DNA from: Nevskia sp964451925 | Lineage (GTDB): Bacteria; Pseudomonadota; Gammaproteobacteria; Nevskiales; Nevskiaceae | Assembly: GCA_964451925.1 (NCBI GenBank) | Contig: CAYVKA010000006.1 | Span: forward strand, 49,729-113,728 | DNA length: 64,000 nt | Direction: 5' to 3' | Part shown: positions 1 through 7,992 of the stretch, piece after piece | How the letters are laid out: each line of letters opens with the position of its first letter | Numbering within the stretch: the stretch's first letter is position 1 | The notes under the pieces: model-generated | Databases searched by the model: none | Seen by the model: the letters and a program-made list of their open reading frames with translations, nothing else | Told to the model about the DNA's origin: nothing | Translations under genes and position numbers: made by a program

Positions 1-307
1 CCGCCGGGGTGAGGTCGATCATCATCACGCCGAGGCGGTTGAGCTTGTCCGAGTTCTCCTTGTGCACATAGGCCGAGGTGGCGTCGAAGGCGATCTGCAC
101 GCCGTCGGCCAGCACGTGCGGCAGCATGCCGTCCACGCCCTGGTCGGTGGCCTTCAGGCCCAGTTCACGGGCGCGGGCCAGGCCTTCGCTGGCGGGGTCG
201 ACGCCGACCATCCACACCGGCTCCAGCAGCTTGCTGCGGCGCAGCTTGTACAGCAGGTCGGTGCCAATGTTGCCGGGACCGATGATGGCGCATTTGATCT
301 TTTTCAT
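1..307 (-). CDS. hsaG: Acetaldehyde/propanal dehydrogenase (acylating), C-terminally truncated by window edge
   Basis: The visible N-terminal 102 residues begin MKKIKCAIIGPGNIGTDL, a Rossmann nucleotide-binding loop (GPGNIGTD), and continue through a DATSAY segment. Both are typical of CoA-acylating acetaldehyde dehydrogenases of meta-cleavage pathways. These enzymes oxidise the aldehyde released by the partner aldolase to acetyl- or propionyl-CoA using NAD and CoA. The rest of the gene runs off the left end, and the aldolase (HsaF) is probably there too. It follows hsaD and hsaE on the same strand, as in steroid clusters, so HsaG is the natural assignment, although paralogues from aromatic pathways look alike. 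The 103 bp before its start hold a dispersed palindromic repeat. Confidence 0.85.
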   Translation of the reverse strand, partial: MKKIKCAIIGPGNIGTDLLYKLRRSKLLEPVWMVGVDPASEGLARARELGLKATDQGVDGMLPHVLADGVQIAFDATSAYVHKENSDKLNRLGVMMIDLTPA

Positions 308-319
308 GGCTTCAAATCC

Positions 320-398
320 GGGAATGGGGAATCGAGAATCGGGAATCGTTCAGGGCCGGGCTTTTTCGATTCCCGATTCTCCATTCCCGATTCCCGGC
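320..398. repeat. Dispersed palindromic repeat, GGGAATCGGGAATC family, copy 1
   Basis: Iterated GGGAATCG-type words on the left (GAGAATCGGGAATCG) are answered by their reverse complement (CGATTCCCGATTCTC) on the right, giving an imperfect stem-loop between hsaE and hsaG. A second copy lies at 53037-53116. Similar words are common between genes of Xanthomonadales-like bacteria. Confidence 0.8.
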
Positions 399-410
399 GG
401 GTCTTCACAG

Positions 411-1205
411 TCAGGCCTCGAAGGAGATGGAGGCGGTGCCGATGCCCGCCAGGCTCATGTCGAAGCGGTCGCCGGGGGTGATCGGCAGCAGCGGCGCCAG
501 CGAGCCGGACAGGATGATCTCGCCGGCGAGGAAGGGGATGCCGAAGCGGCCCAGGGTGTTGGCCAGCCAGGCCACGGCGGTGGCCGGGTGGCCCTGCACC
601 GCGGCGCCGGTGCCGCTGGCGACGTGGGCGCCGTTCTTGTGGATGTCCATCTTCACCGCGGCCAGGTCCAGCTCGCGCGGCCCGACCTTGGCGGCGCCGA
701 CCACGAACACGCCGCAGGAGGCGTTGTCGGCCACGGTGTCCTGGATGCGGATCTTCCAGTCGCGGATGCGCGAGTCGACGATCTCGAAGCAGGGGGAGAC
801 ATACTCGGTGGCGTCCAGCACCTGCTCCTCGGTGACGCCGGGGCCGCGCAGATCCTTCTTCAGCATGAAGGCGATCTCGCCCTCGGCACGCGGCTGGATC
901 AGGCCGGCCGCGGCCAGGCCGACGCGGCTGCCGTCGGCGATGTGCATGCGGTCGGTGAGGAAGCCGAAATCCGGCTGGTGCACGCCCAGCATGTCCTGCA
1001 CCGGCTTGCTGGTGACGCCGATCTTCTTGCCGATCACGCGCTCGCCGGCGGCTTCGCGCCGCTGCAGCAGGTGCAGCGAGATCCGGTAGGCGTCATCGAT
1101 GTCGATGGCGGCTTCGCGCGCGGTCAGCGGCTCCAGCACCTGGCGTCCGCGCAGGGCGGCGTACAACTCGTCGCCCAGCGCTGCGATCTTGGCGGGTTCG
1201 AGCAT
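411..1205 (-). CDS. hsaE: 2-hydroxypenta-2,4-dienoate hydratase-type enzyme
   Basis: The 264-residue product matches the MhpD/HsaE hydratase/decarboxylase family. It has GKKIGVTSKPVQDMLGV near residue 60, then PRAEGEIAFML and CFEIVDSRI, which hold the acidic metal ligands. In steroid catabolism HsaE hydrates 2-hydroxyhexa-2,4-dienoate, the small fragment released by HsaD, for cleavage by HsaF and HsaG. The start at 1205 was chosen because the ATG overlaps the hsaD stop (TGATG), the usual sign of translational coupling; the longer upstream reading frame is only antisense-like sequence inside hsaD. Family assignment is firm; the steroid-specific role rests on the flanking hsaD. Confidence 0.9.
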   Translation of the reverse strand: MLEPAKIAALGDELYAALRGRQVLEPLTAREAAIDIDDAYRISLHLLQRREAAGERVIGKKIGVTSKPVQDMLGVHQPDFGFLTDRMHIADGSRVGLAAAGLIQPRAEGEIAFMLKKDLRGPGVTEEQVLDATEYVSPCFEIVDSRIRDWKIRIQDTVADNASCGVFVVGAAKVGPRELDLAAVKMDIHKNGAHVASGTGAAVQGHPATAVAWLANTLGRFGIPFLAGEIILSGSLAPLLPITPGDRFDMSLAGIGTASISFEA

Positions 1206-2050
1206 CAGCCGTTCTTCAGGAAGTCGAGGACCATGCGGTTGAACAGGTCGCGGTGTTCGATCATCACCCAGTGGCCGGCCTGCGGCACCAGGATCATGCG
1301 CATCTGCGGCATGCCCTTGGCCAGCTTGAGGATGCCGCTCTCCGGCATCAGCTTCTCGTTGATGCCCCAGAAACCCAGCGCCGGACATTTGATCTCGCCC
1401 AGGCGCTCGGACATGTTCGGCACCTTCATGGTCTTGATCACCTGCGGGTTCTGCAGCTTCATCATCTCGAAGCGCTCATGCGTCAGCTCGTCGGTGATAA
1501 AGCTCTTGTCGACCACCATCGCCTCCTCGAAGAAGTAGCGCAGGCGTTCCTCGGTGACCGGCTTGGCGGACATGAACACTTCCTTCATCGTCGCCATGGC
1601 CGGCATCAGGAAGTAGTCCGGCTGGTTCTCGATGCCGCCCGGCGCCAGCAGCACCAGCCTCTCCACGTTGCCCGGGTGATCCACAGCGAAGCGCAGCGCC
1701 ACCGCGCCGCCGAGCGAGTTGCCGAGCAGCGTGTAGCGGCTGACGCCGACGTGGTCCAGCGTCTGCTTGACGCATTCGACGAACAGCTCGATCGGGTACT
1801 CGATATTGTCCGGCTTGTCGGAGTAGCCGTAGCCGAGCAGGTCGATGACCAGGTTGCGGTAGCCGTGCTCCGCCAGGAACGGGTAGTTGCCCTTGAAGTT
1901 GCTGTAGCCGCCGGCGCCCGAGCCGGAGCCGTGCAGCCACACCAGCACCGGGTCCTTGCCCTGGCCGGCGCCGCCCACGTCGAGGTAGTGGATGCGATGC
2001 CCGTTGGGCAGCTTGACGTAGTGGCCTTCTGGAACGGGTTTGTTCGACAT
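1205..2050 (-). CDS. hsaD: Meta-cleavage product hydrolase (4,9-DSHA hydrolase)
   Basis: A 281-residue alpha/beta hydrolase of the HsaD/BphD group. The nucleophile elbow GNSLGG places Ser112, and the histidine lies in AGHW (His260). HsaD splits the ring-opened secosteroid made by HsaC into HIP (rings C/D) and 2-hydroxyhexadienoate. The oxyanion region HGSGSGAGGYSNF is typical. One oddity is that the position that normally carries the catalytic Asp (GxxD) reads WGINEKLMP, so Glu232 appears to stand in for Asp. The start is an ATG (MSNKPV) and the stop overlaps the hsaE start. The identity is well supported by neighbours hsaE and hsaG. Confidence 0.9.
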   Translation of the reverse strand: MSNKPVPEGHYVKLPNGHRIHYLDVGGAGQGKDPVLVWLHGSGSGAGGYSNFKGNYPFLAEHGYRNLVIDLLGYGYSDKPDNIEYPIELFVECVKQTLDHVGVSRYTLLGNSLGGAVALRFAVDHPGNVERLVLLAPGGIENQPDYFLMPAMATMKEVFMSAKPVTEERLRYFFEEAMVVDKSFITDELTHERFEMMKLQNPQVIKTMKVPNMSERLGEIKCPALGFWGINEKLMPESGILKLAKGMPQMRMILVPQAGHWVMIEHRDLFNRMVLDFLKNG

Positions 2051-2248
2051 GGCGGTCCTGTTCTGCGGTGGATCGGCGGGGGCGAATCGATGGGCCGCGC
2101 CCGCTGCCCGCCGGCGCGGTCCCGGCAGGTGCAGCATTGTTCACGCTGCGGGCGCATCCGGGCTTCACCCTTTTGGACTACAGTTCAGGCACGGCAATGG
2201 CCTAGGATGCGCCTGTCCAAGTCATTCATACGCAACAGGAAGGTTTCC

Positions 2249-3013
2249 GTGGAACAGCGCAGGGTGGTGCTCGTCACCGGCGGCGGCAAGGGGGTGGGGC
2301 GCGGCATCAGCGAGCGCTTCCTGGCCGCCGGCGCGACGGTGGTGATCTGCGGCCGCGAAGCGCCGGCGGAACTGCCCCAGGCCGGCGGCCGCAGCGCCGA
2401 ATTCATCGCCGCCGACGTGCGCGACCGCGCCGCGGTGGATGCGTTGTACGCGCAGATCGCCGCGCGCCACGGCCGGCTCGACGTGCTGGTCAGCAACGCC
2501 GGCGGCGCGCCGTTCGCGATGGCTGACAAGGCCTCGCCGCGCTTCCACGAATCGATCATCGCGCTCAACCTGCTGGCGCCGCTGCACCTGGCGCAGAAAG
2601 CCAACGCGCTGATGCAGGCACAGGAGGCGGGCGGCGTGATCGTGTTCATCGGCAGTGTCAGCGCCTCGCGCCCCTCGCCGGGCACCGCCGCCTACGGCGC
2701 CGCCAAGGCCGGCATCCTCAGCCTGACGCAGTCGCTGGCGGTGGAGTGGGCGCCTAAGGTGCGGGTGGTCGCGGTCAGCCCCGGTCTGGTGCGCACCGAG
2801 CAATCCGGCCTGCACTACGGCGACGAGGCCGGCATCGCCGCCGTCGCCGCCACCATCCCGCAGGGGCGCCTGGCGGAGCCGGGCGAGATCGGCGACGCCT
2901 GCGTCTGGCTGGCATCGCCGGCGGCCGCTTATGCCTCCGGCATCAACCTGCTGCTGCATGGCGGCGGCGAGCGGCCGGCGTTCCTGGCGGCGGCGAGTGC
3001 GAACAAGGGGTAG
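2249..3013 (+). CDS. Short-chain dehydrogenase/reductase (SDR)
   Basis: This is a classical 254-residue SDR with the dinucleotide loop TGGGKGVGRGI, SNAGG, the catalytic serine in FIGSVSAS and YGAAK. The start is a GTG with an AGGAAGG ribosome site six bases upstream; the large in-frame extension upstream is antisense to hsaD and is not coding. It is divergent from hsaD, with about 200 bp between them that could hold both promoters. Ten SDR-fold oxidoreductases occur in this window, and the substrate of this one cannot be read from sequence. An NAD(P)-dependent hydroxysteroid or hydroxyacyl-CoA dehydrogenase role is likely from context. Confidence 0.8.
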   Translation: MEQRRVVLVTGGGKGVGRGISERFLAAGATVVICGREAPAELPQAGGRSAEFIAADVRDRAAVDALYAQIAARHGRLDVLVSNAGGAPFAMADKASPRFHESIIALNLLAPLHLAQKANALMQAQEAGGVIVFIGSVSASRPSPGTAAYGAAKAGILSLTQSLAVEWAPKVRVVAVSPGLVRTEQSGLHYGDEAGIAAVAATIPQGRLAEPGEIGDACVWLASPAAAYASGINLLLHGGGERPAFLAAASANKG

Positions 3014-3278
3014 TTGCGGCAAGGCGTTCCGTTCGCACCGGATGCCCGAGAAGCGGGTGTTTCACCGGATATCCCGGGCAGCGCGGCTATGCCGGGTATA
3101 CCGAAAAAGAGACTAACGCCGCGCCAACTATGCAAGCCCTCGCCGTGCAGCTTGGTTGGCACAGGGGTTTGCCGGGTGAATGGCTCTCTGGTGCCAGAAG
3201 CGAAAGTTCGACCCGTCAAATTCGCGGCCGAAAAGCGGCCAGATAGGCGGCATGGACACCGCAGAAGGGCGCCCTCAG
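3014..3278. other. Intergenic stretch without recognised gene
   Basis: This separates the SDR gene from the convergent hypothetical operon. No reading frame has a ribosome site or family match, and base composition falls toward the lower GC of the next two genes. It is probably the left edge of an inserted segment. Confidence 0.4.
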
Positions 3279-3905
3279 TTATAGAAAGTCAAAGACGTCG
3301 TTACTATTTAGTGGTCCGCCCTTGGACAGGTCAAAGTACGATGTAACGTTGAGGCTGACCACTGGGTGTTGAGGGGGACGATATGCATCTAAGGAGATGC
3401 AATCCTTCAGTGATGCCCGACCCTCCGGAATAGAGACGTATCCGAACAGTTCCTTGCGTACAAGAATTCCCGAACTCGCCATCGACAAGTCGAGGTGCTG
3501 CACCTTCCAGCTCGAATCGTCCCCCCAAATGCAGCCAGCCACGAACCCAAACAACCCGGCGTGACCTGCCTTTTGCACATTTGGATGATCGTAGGGCACG
3601 TAGAATTCCACTGGACAGAAGCCGTTTGAGTTAGACTCCTCGCCGCCGAGGTCCGTACAAGAAGGGAGCTCGAGGATGCGGGTACCGGTGTAATCGGGTG
3701 AATACAAGGCAAGCCACTGGCCGTACGGTTGGGGCTGGAAGGGGAAGAATGTGGAGAGCGCAAACGCTGCATAGTTACGCCTATATGTGCCGATCTGACG
3801 CGAAGTGCCATCGGCCGTGTGCATCACCTTAATCTGGGCCGCTTTAACGAGGCTTGGCCCTTGATCGATGGGGTCCATTTCGACATGGAATGGAGCGGGC
3901 GTCAT
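3279..3905 (-). CDS. Hypothetical protein, lower-GC island gene
   Basis: The product is 208 residues from the ATG (MTPAPFHVEMDPI) that overlaps the upstream gene by four bases (ATGA). I do not recognise a family. It is soluble-looking, with several aromatic stretches (GQWLALYSPDYTGTRILEL) and three or four cysteines, and has no signal peptide or membrane segment. Codon use and base composition are visibly less GC-rich than the neighbouring steroid genes, with frequent A/T third positions, which suggests horizontal acquisition. It forms a two-gene operon with the 95-residue protein upstream. An effector/immunity or toxin-antitoxin type role is possible, but nothing in the sequence proves it. 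Confidence 0.6.
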   Translation of the reverse strand: MTPAPFHVEMDPIDQGPSLVKAAQIKVMHTADGTSRQIGTYRRNYAAFALSTFFPFQPQPYGQWLALYSPDYTGTRILELPSCTDLGGEESNSNGFCPVEFYVPYDHPNVQKAGHAGLFGFVAGCIWGDDSSWKVQHLDLSMASSGILVRKELFGYVSIPEGRASLKDCISLDAYRPPQHPVVSLNVTSYFDLSKGGPLNSNDVFDFL

Positions 3906-4189
3906 GCAAGCCCTTCTGCTTCTGAGAGTAACATCCGGTAATCTACCGCCATTACTTGCGGCCATTTGCGATAGTAGGGTTCGAGAAAGGCGGCGCGGAA
4001 GTAAGAAAAACTGAAAAACGTACGCCACATCTCGCCGGGAAGATTGTGGAAGGCGTCGGCAAGGTCGGATGCTTGTTCGCTTTGACCGTTAGCTGTGAGC
4101 CAACGGATCTCAACGAAAGCATGGTGGAGCATCTCGCAGAGCTTTCTGCGCTGAGCATCGTTCGGGCACTTGGAATCCGGGTGCAACAT
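3902..4189 (-). CDS. Small conserved-type hypothetical protein
   Basis: A 95-residue, helix-rich protein beginning MLHPDSKCPNDAQRR and containing EIRWLTANGQSEQASDLADA, HNLPGEMW and FRAAFLEPYYRKW. It resembles small uncharacterised proteins found scattered in Proteobacteria, but I cannot give a function. It is the first gene of a two-gene operon; its TGA overlaps the next ATG. No good Shine-Dalgarno is visible before the chosen start (A/T-rich leader), so an alternative start is possible. The AT-rich leader and lower GC again suggest foreign origin. Confidence 0.55.
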   Translation of the reverse strand: MLHPDSKCPNDAQRRKLCEMLHHAFVEIRWLTANGQSEQASDLADAFHNLPGEMWRTFFSFSYFRAAFLEPYYRKWPQVMAVDYRMLLSEAEGLA

Positions 4190-4361
4190 TTTTGATTTTT
4201 TTGCGCCAAAGGTCTGCCGATAGTTCCTAACTAGACTACTCGGAAGCGGTCACTTACGACAGGCGGCTCCGGGCCGCTACTGCCGTTGGCACGAAAAGCG
4301 TTGCTGCGCAATGCCCTCCGGACGAAATGGTGCGGCTTTTGTCCGATAGGAAAGCCGTCTC

Positions 4362-4411
4362 TCAGTCGTCGCCCCTTGCAGCCGGGGCGCGCTCCGCGGG
4401 GGCGACGCTGT
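4362..4411. repeat. Dispersed repeat, GTCGTCGCCCC...GGGGGCGACG hairpin
   Basis: Imperfect inverted repeat with the sense of the CGTCATTCCCGCGCGGGCGGGA family also seen at 7335 and 15091. It lies directly after the stop of the SDR gene at 4420 and may act as a transcription-end or mRNA-stabilising hairpin. Confidence 0.5.
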
Positions 4412-4419
4412 ATGAGACC

Positions 4420-5181
4420 TCAGCGCGCCAGGAAGCCGCCGTCCACCGCAAACACCGCGCCATTCGCATAAGAAGCCCGATCGGAGCACAGCCACACCAC
4501 CATGTTGGCGATCTCTTCCGCCGTGCCGACGCGTGCGCTCGGCACGGTGGCCGTGACCATGTCCTTGAACTGCTGCACCTCGAACACCGGTTTGGTCATC
4601 GGCGTTTCGATCAGCCCCGGCGCCACTGCGTTGCAGCGCACGCCCTGGGCGCCGTACTCCACCGCAACGGTCTTGGTCAGGCCGACCACGCCGTGCTTGC
4701 TGGCGACGTAGCCGGGCACGCCGGCAAAGGCGATCTGGCCGGCGATGGAGGCGGTGTTGACGATGGCGCCGCCGCCGGTCGCGAGCATGGCGCGCACCTG
4801 GTAGCGCAGGCAGTAGAACACGCTGGACAGGTTCACCGCGATGAGACGGTCCCACAGTTCCAGCGGGTAGTCGATGGTGCCCGGAGGCATGGGGCCGTCG
4901 GAGATGCCGGCGTTGTTGAAGGCGGCGTCGAGGCGGCCGAATCGTTCCACGGCGGCGCGCACCAGCGCTTCGCACTCGGCCGCTTTCGACACATCGGTGC
5001 GCACGAAGACGGCTTCCTTGCCCTGGCCGCGCAGTTCGGCGGCCAGCGCCTCGCCGGCCTCGGCGCCGACATCGGCCAGCACCAGCCGCGCGCCTTCGGC
5101 GGCGAAGCGCAGCGCTGCGGCGCGGCCGATGCCGCTGGCTGCGCCGGTGATGATGGCGACCTTGTCCTTGAGTTCGTTCAC
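4420..5181 (-). CDS. Short-chain dehydrogenase/reductase
   Basis: A 253-residue SDR with TGAASGIGRAAA, NNAGIS, the catalytic serine in NTASIAG, YVASK, and a PG..ETPM segment after the active site. It ends DGGFLAR, the common SDR C-terminus. The GTG start (VNELKDKV) is preceded by AGGAGAGGA at good spacing, so the upstream in-frame extension is unlikely. Closest in style are 2,5-dichloro-cyclohexadienediol/glucose dehydrogenase-like SDRs often found in steroid and terpenoid clusters. The substrate is unknown. It is on the same strand as the VOC/NTF2 pair but separated by about 100 bp. Confidence 0.8.
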   Translation of the reverse strand: MNELKDKVAIITGAASGIGRAAALRFAAEGARLVLADVGAEAGEALAAELRGQGKEAVFVRTDVSKAAECEALVRAAVERFGRLDAAFNNAGISDGPMPPGTIDYPLELWDRLIAVNLSSVFYCLRYQVRAMLATGGGAIVNTASIAGQIAFAGVPGYVASKHGVVGLTKTVAVEYGAQGVRCNAVAPGLIETPMTKPVFEVQQFKDMVTATVPSARVGTAEEIANMVVWLCSDRASYANGAVFAVDGGFLAR

Positions 5182-5284
5182 GCGGCTCCTCTCCTGTTGC
5201 GGGTTTGTGTGCCGAACCTTCGGCCGGCGGCGCGAACGCCGCATCGTCTGCGCGGACTATGGGGTGGTCGCCGGTCAGGGGCGC

Positions 5285-5818
5285 TCAGGCCTCGAAGTCA
5301 AACACCTGCGCCACCGGCTTGCCGCCATTCCACTCGCGCGCGGCCTTGATGCCGCTGGCGAAGCTGTCCAGCACCACCGGCGCCGCCTCGATGAATTCCA
5401 GCAGCAGGCCGGGCTCGGCGGCGGACTCCATGTAGGCCACGCGCACCACGCCGTTGCTGGCCTCGAACGCCGGCACCAGGCCGCGCTGCCGGGCCTTGGC
5501 CACGTCGCCGTCGATGTCGTGCGACAGCCAGGCGATGTGGTGCATGCCGATGAGGCTGTGGCCGCCGGGGTCCTGATAGGGCGAGGGCGTGCGGCTGATG
5601 ACCTCGATCAGCTCGATCTGCAACTCGCCCTGGTAGGACAGGCCGACGTGCATCTTCACCGTGGTGTCGGCGCCGCGGCAGTGGCCGCGCATGGTGGCGT
5701 TGCGGTACACCGTCCACGGGCCGACGCCGGCAAAGTCGCTCCAGTGGCGGATGGCGGCGTCGAGATCCTCGACGACATAGGCGATCTGGCGGATCGGACC
5801 ATAGCTGCGGGTGTTCAT
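5285..5818 (-). CDS. VOC-fold (glyoxalase/dioxygenase superfamily) protein
   Basis: A 177-residue protein beginning MNTRSYGPIRQIAYVVEDLD, with paired betaalphabetabetabeta modules, a metal-site-like GMHHIAW and a C-terminal LLLEFIEAAP motif (final Glu ligand). This is the small single-domain VOC type (methylmalonyl-CoA epimerase/glyoxalase-like), not a full extradiol dioxygenase. The start overlaps the stop of the upstream NTF2-like gene by four bases, so the two are translationally coupled. A cofactor-independent or metal-dependent isomerase/epimerase acting on a steroid intermediate is plausible but unproven. Confidence 0.75.
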   Translation of the reverse strand: MNTRSYGPIRQIAYVVEDLDAAIRHWSDFAGVGPWTVYRNATMRGHCRGADTTVKMHVGLSYQGELQIELIEVISRTPSPYQDPGGHSLIGMHHIAWLSHDIDGDVAKARQRGLVPAFEASNGVVRVAYMESAAEPGLLLEFIEAAPVVLDSFASGIKAAREWNGGKPVAQVFDFEA

Positions 5819-6357
5819 GGCGGGCTGCTCAACGGGCGCTGGTAGGAAATATCGCTGCGGTCGCGGGCGGACTTGCCGCCGGCCATCAGGGCGGCCACCG
5901 CCGCGCGCATCTGCGGCTCCACCGCGGATTCGCCCGGCAGGTTGCTGACCCACTCCACCACGCAGACGCGCCGCGCGATGGCCCAGCGCCCGTCGCGGCG
6001 CTCCAGGCGGTCGATGTAGCGGTTGCCGATCACGTCCACCGTGCCGCTGCGGTTGACGCCGATGTAGACGCAATAGGTTTCGCTGTGCGCGCAGTCGCCG
6101 TCGAGGTCGCAGCTGTGGTTGAGGATCAGGTGATAGGTGATCCGCTGGTGCTCGCGGTGGTGCGGCAGGGCCCAGTCGGCAAAGGCCGCCGGGCTGCCGC
6201 TGAAGGCGCCGTGATCGTCGATCGCGTCGGCGTGGTAGGCGGACAGCAGCAGTTCGCGGTCGAGCCGGTCGACGCCGCGGGTGTAGCGGTGCAGGCAATC
6301 CTGGATCGCCTGCCGGTCCAGCAGACGGCGCAAAGCCGTCTGGTCGGGCTCGTTCAT
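5815..6357 (-). CDS. NTF2-like (SnoaL_4-type) protein
   Basis: A 180-residue protein with the SnoaL/NTF2 signature RQAIQDCLHRYTRGVDRLD, then LLLSAYHADAIDDHG and a hydrophobic beta-sheet region with ITYHLILNHSCDLDGD. This fold is used by ketosteroid isomerase, scytalone dehydratase and polyketide cyclases, and by ring-hydroxylating oxygenase small subunits. It is coupled to the VOC protein by an ATGA overlap. This is one of four NTF2-fold genes in the first 14 kb of the window. Its catalytic role, if any, cannot be assigned from sequence. Confidence 0.75.
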   Translation of the reverse strand: MNEPDQTALRRLLDRQAIQDCLHRYTRGVDRLDRELLLSAYHADAIDDHGAFSGSPAAFADWALPHHREHQRITYHLILNHSCDLDGDCAHSETYCVYIGVNRSGTVDVIGNRYIDRLERRDGRWAIARRVCVVEWVSNLPGESAVEPQMRAAVAALMAGGKSARDRSDISYQRPLSSPP

Positions 6358-6552
6358 GGCGTGCCCTCTCCTCCATTCGTTGTGCGCTCAGGATGCCCCT
6401 CCTGGCGCCGGTACCGCGTCGTCCGGTAGGACGAGCGGTGGCGGCGGGGCGCCTACAGGCCCGCTTCCCCGCGGGCGCACTGGTCGTCCCAATGGATGAG
6501 GCCCGCCCTGCCGCGCCTCCCAATAATGCCAGCATCCGGAGGAAACATAACC

Positions 6553-7326
6553 ATGCAACAGAACGATTTTCCGCAGGGCGCGGTGCTGGTGTTCGGCGGC
6601 AGCGGCGGCATCGGCCAGGGGGTGGCCCTGACTTTCGCCCGCTCGGGCGCCGATGTGGCCATCGCCTACCGCTCGAAAAAGGAGGTGGCCGAGCGCGTCG
6701 CCGGCGAAATCCGCGCTGCGGGCCGCAAGGCCAGCATCCACGCCACCGACGTCACCGATCCCAAGCAGGTCGAAGCCGCGGTCGAGGCCGCGCTGAAGGA
6801 GCACGGCCGCATCCACACCGTGGTGTTCGGCGCCGGCCCGGTGGTGGAGCAGGTGTTGCTGGCCGACACCAGCCACGCCCTGTACAAGCGCTCGATCGAA
6901 ACTGAAACCATGGGCTTCTTCAATGTGGTGCAGGCCACCCTGCCCAGGCTGCGCGCCGCCGGCGGCGGCTCCTACGTGCACCTGGGCTCGGCCGGCCATG
7001 TCTGGTGGCCGGCCAAGGACGGCCTCTCGGTGGCGCCCAAGGCCGCCAACGAAGCCCTGGTCAAGGGCATCGCCAAGGAGGAAGGGCGCCACAACATCCG
7101 CGCCAACAGTGTGCTGGTCGGGGTGATCGAGGCCGGCATGTTCCTGGAGCTGCTCAAGCGCGGCGTGTTCGACCAGGCCTGGATCGAGGAGACGCAGAAG
7201 CTGCTGGCGCTGAAGCGCTGGGGCAAGCCGGAGGAGATCGGCCATACCGCCGTGTTCCTCGCTTCGAGCCGCGGCGGCTACATCACCGGGCAGCAGATCA
7301 ACGTATCCGGCGGCTTCGGCATTTGA
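6553..7326 (+). CDS. SDR-family protein with altered active site
   Basis: A 257-residue SDR with GGSGGIGQGVALTFARSG for dinucleotide binding and a C-terminal ITGQQINVSGGFGI. The usual YxxxK reads SVAPK (DGLSVAPKAAN), so the catalytic tyrosine seems replaced by serine, and NNAG is replaced by FGAGP. It may be a non-classical or catalytically altered reductase. The start at 6553 (MQQNDF) has a strong GGAGGA site eight or nine bases upstream; the in-frame extension to 6496 lacks one. It is divergent from the NTF2/VOC pair and upstream of another NTF2-like gene. Confidence 0.75.
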   Translation: MQQNDFPQGAVLVFGGSGGIGQGVALTFARSGADVAIAYRSKKEVAERVAGEIRAAGRKASIHATDVTDPKQVEAAVEAALKEHGRIHTVVFGAGPVVEQVLLADTSHALYKRSIETETMGFFNVVQATLPRLRAAGGGSYVHLGSAGHVWWPAKDGLSVAPKAANEALVKGIAKEEGRHNIRANSVLVGVIEAGMFLELLKRGVFDQAWIEETQKLLALKRWGKPEEIGHTAVFLASSRGGYITGQQINVSGGFGI

Positions 7327-7334
7327 TGCTTCCC

Positions 7335-7392
7335 GTCATTTCCGCGCGGGCGGGAGTCCGCAACCGGGGCTCCGCCTCCGCGGGGGCGACGA
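7335..7392. repeat. Dispersed hairpin repeat, CGTCATT(T/C)CCGCGCGGGCGGGA family
   Basis: The sequence after the SDR stop pairs GTCATTTCCGCGCGGGCGG with a downstream CTCCGCCTCCGCGGGGGCGAC. It is related to 15091-15169 and 4362-4411 and resembles the common proteobacterial intergenic hairpin. Confidence 0.6.
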
Positions 7393-7431
7393 CTTCAACC
7401 TGTTGTTGACCCATTTATCGAGGAGAAACCG

Positions 7432-7920
7432 ATGTCCCTGCCGCTCGAAGACCTTGAGCTGATCAAGCGCCTCAAATACGCCTATTGCCGCTGCATCGAC
7501 ACCGCCAACATCAAGGAAGTGCGCGAGCTGTTCACCGAGGATGCCGGCGTCTGCTACGTCGGCGGCACCTATCGGTTCGAGGTGCAGGGGCGCGACAAGA
7601 TCGTCGAGGCGCTGGAAAACGCCTTCCACGCAGAGGCGATCGCACTGCACCACGTGAACCACCCGGAGATCGATTTCCAGTCGCCCACCGAGGCCACCGG
7701 CACCTGGTACCTGAAGGACTGGTTCCTCGACCTGCGCCACAAGATCATCACCGACGGCAGCTCGTTCTACAAGGACCGCTACGTCAAGCGCAACGGCAAG
7801 TGGCTGATCCAGTACGCCAGCTACGAGCGCGTGTTCGAGATCGTCACGCCGTTCGAGAAAGCGCCGAACATCACCGCGCACTACCTGGCCAAGCACGGCA
7901 AGAAGCTGCCGCCGGCATAA
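7432..7920 (+). CDS. NTF2-like (SnoaL-type) protein
   Basis: A 162-residue NTF2-fold protein beginning MSLPLEDLELIKRLKYAYCR, with RELFTEDAGVCYVGG and a long central sheet (TGTWYLKDWFLDLRH). The start has GAGGAGAAACC directly upstream. It follows the altered SDR by about 100 bp on the same strand and precedes the 3beta-HSD-like gene. Family members include bile-acid 7alpha-dehydratase BaiE and small dehydratases/isomerases, so a dehydratase or isomerase acting on a steroid ring is a reasonable but unproven guess. BaiE-type catalytic residues cannot be confirmed without an alignment. Confidence 0.75.
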   Translation: MSLPLEDLELIKRLKYAYCRCIDTANIKEVRELFTEDAGVCYVGGTYRFEVQGRDKIVEALENAFHAEAIALHHVNHPEIDFQSPTEATGTWYLKDWFLDLRHKIITDGSSFYKDRYVKRNGKWLIQYASYERVFEIVTPFEKAPNITAHYLAKHGKKLPPA

Positions 7921-7937
7921 CTGAATAATCTCTCCCT

Positions 7938-7966
7938 TGTCATTCTTCGCCGCACCTGGAATGACA
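7938..7966. terminator. Short hairpin between NTF2-like and HSD-like genes
   Basis: TGTCATTC is followed 13 bases later by its exact complement GAATGACA. There is no T-run, so it may be a processing or weak termination hairpin rather than a strong intrinsic terminator. Confidence 0.35.
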
Positions 7967-7992
7967 GCGGGGAGTACCAATAGGGGAGAGCC

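Noticed and set aside
1253..2248. Long plus-strand extension before the SDR at 2249
   Set aside because: It is antisense to hsaD. The GTG at 2249 has a strong AGGAAGG site and starts the SDR fold.
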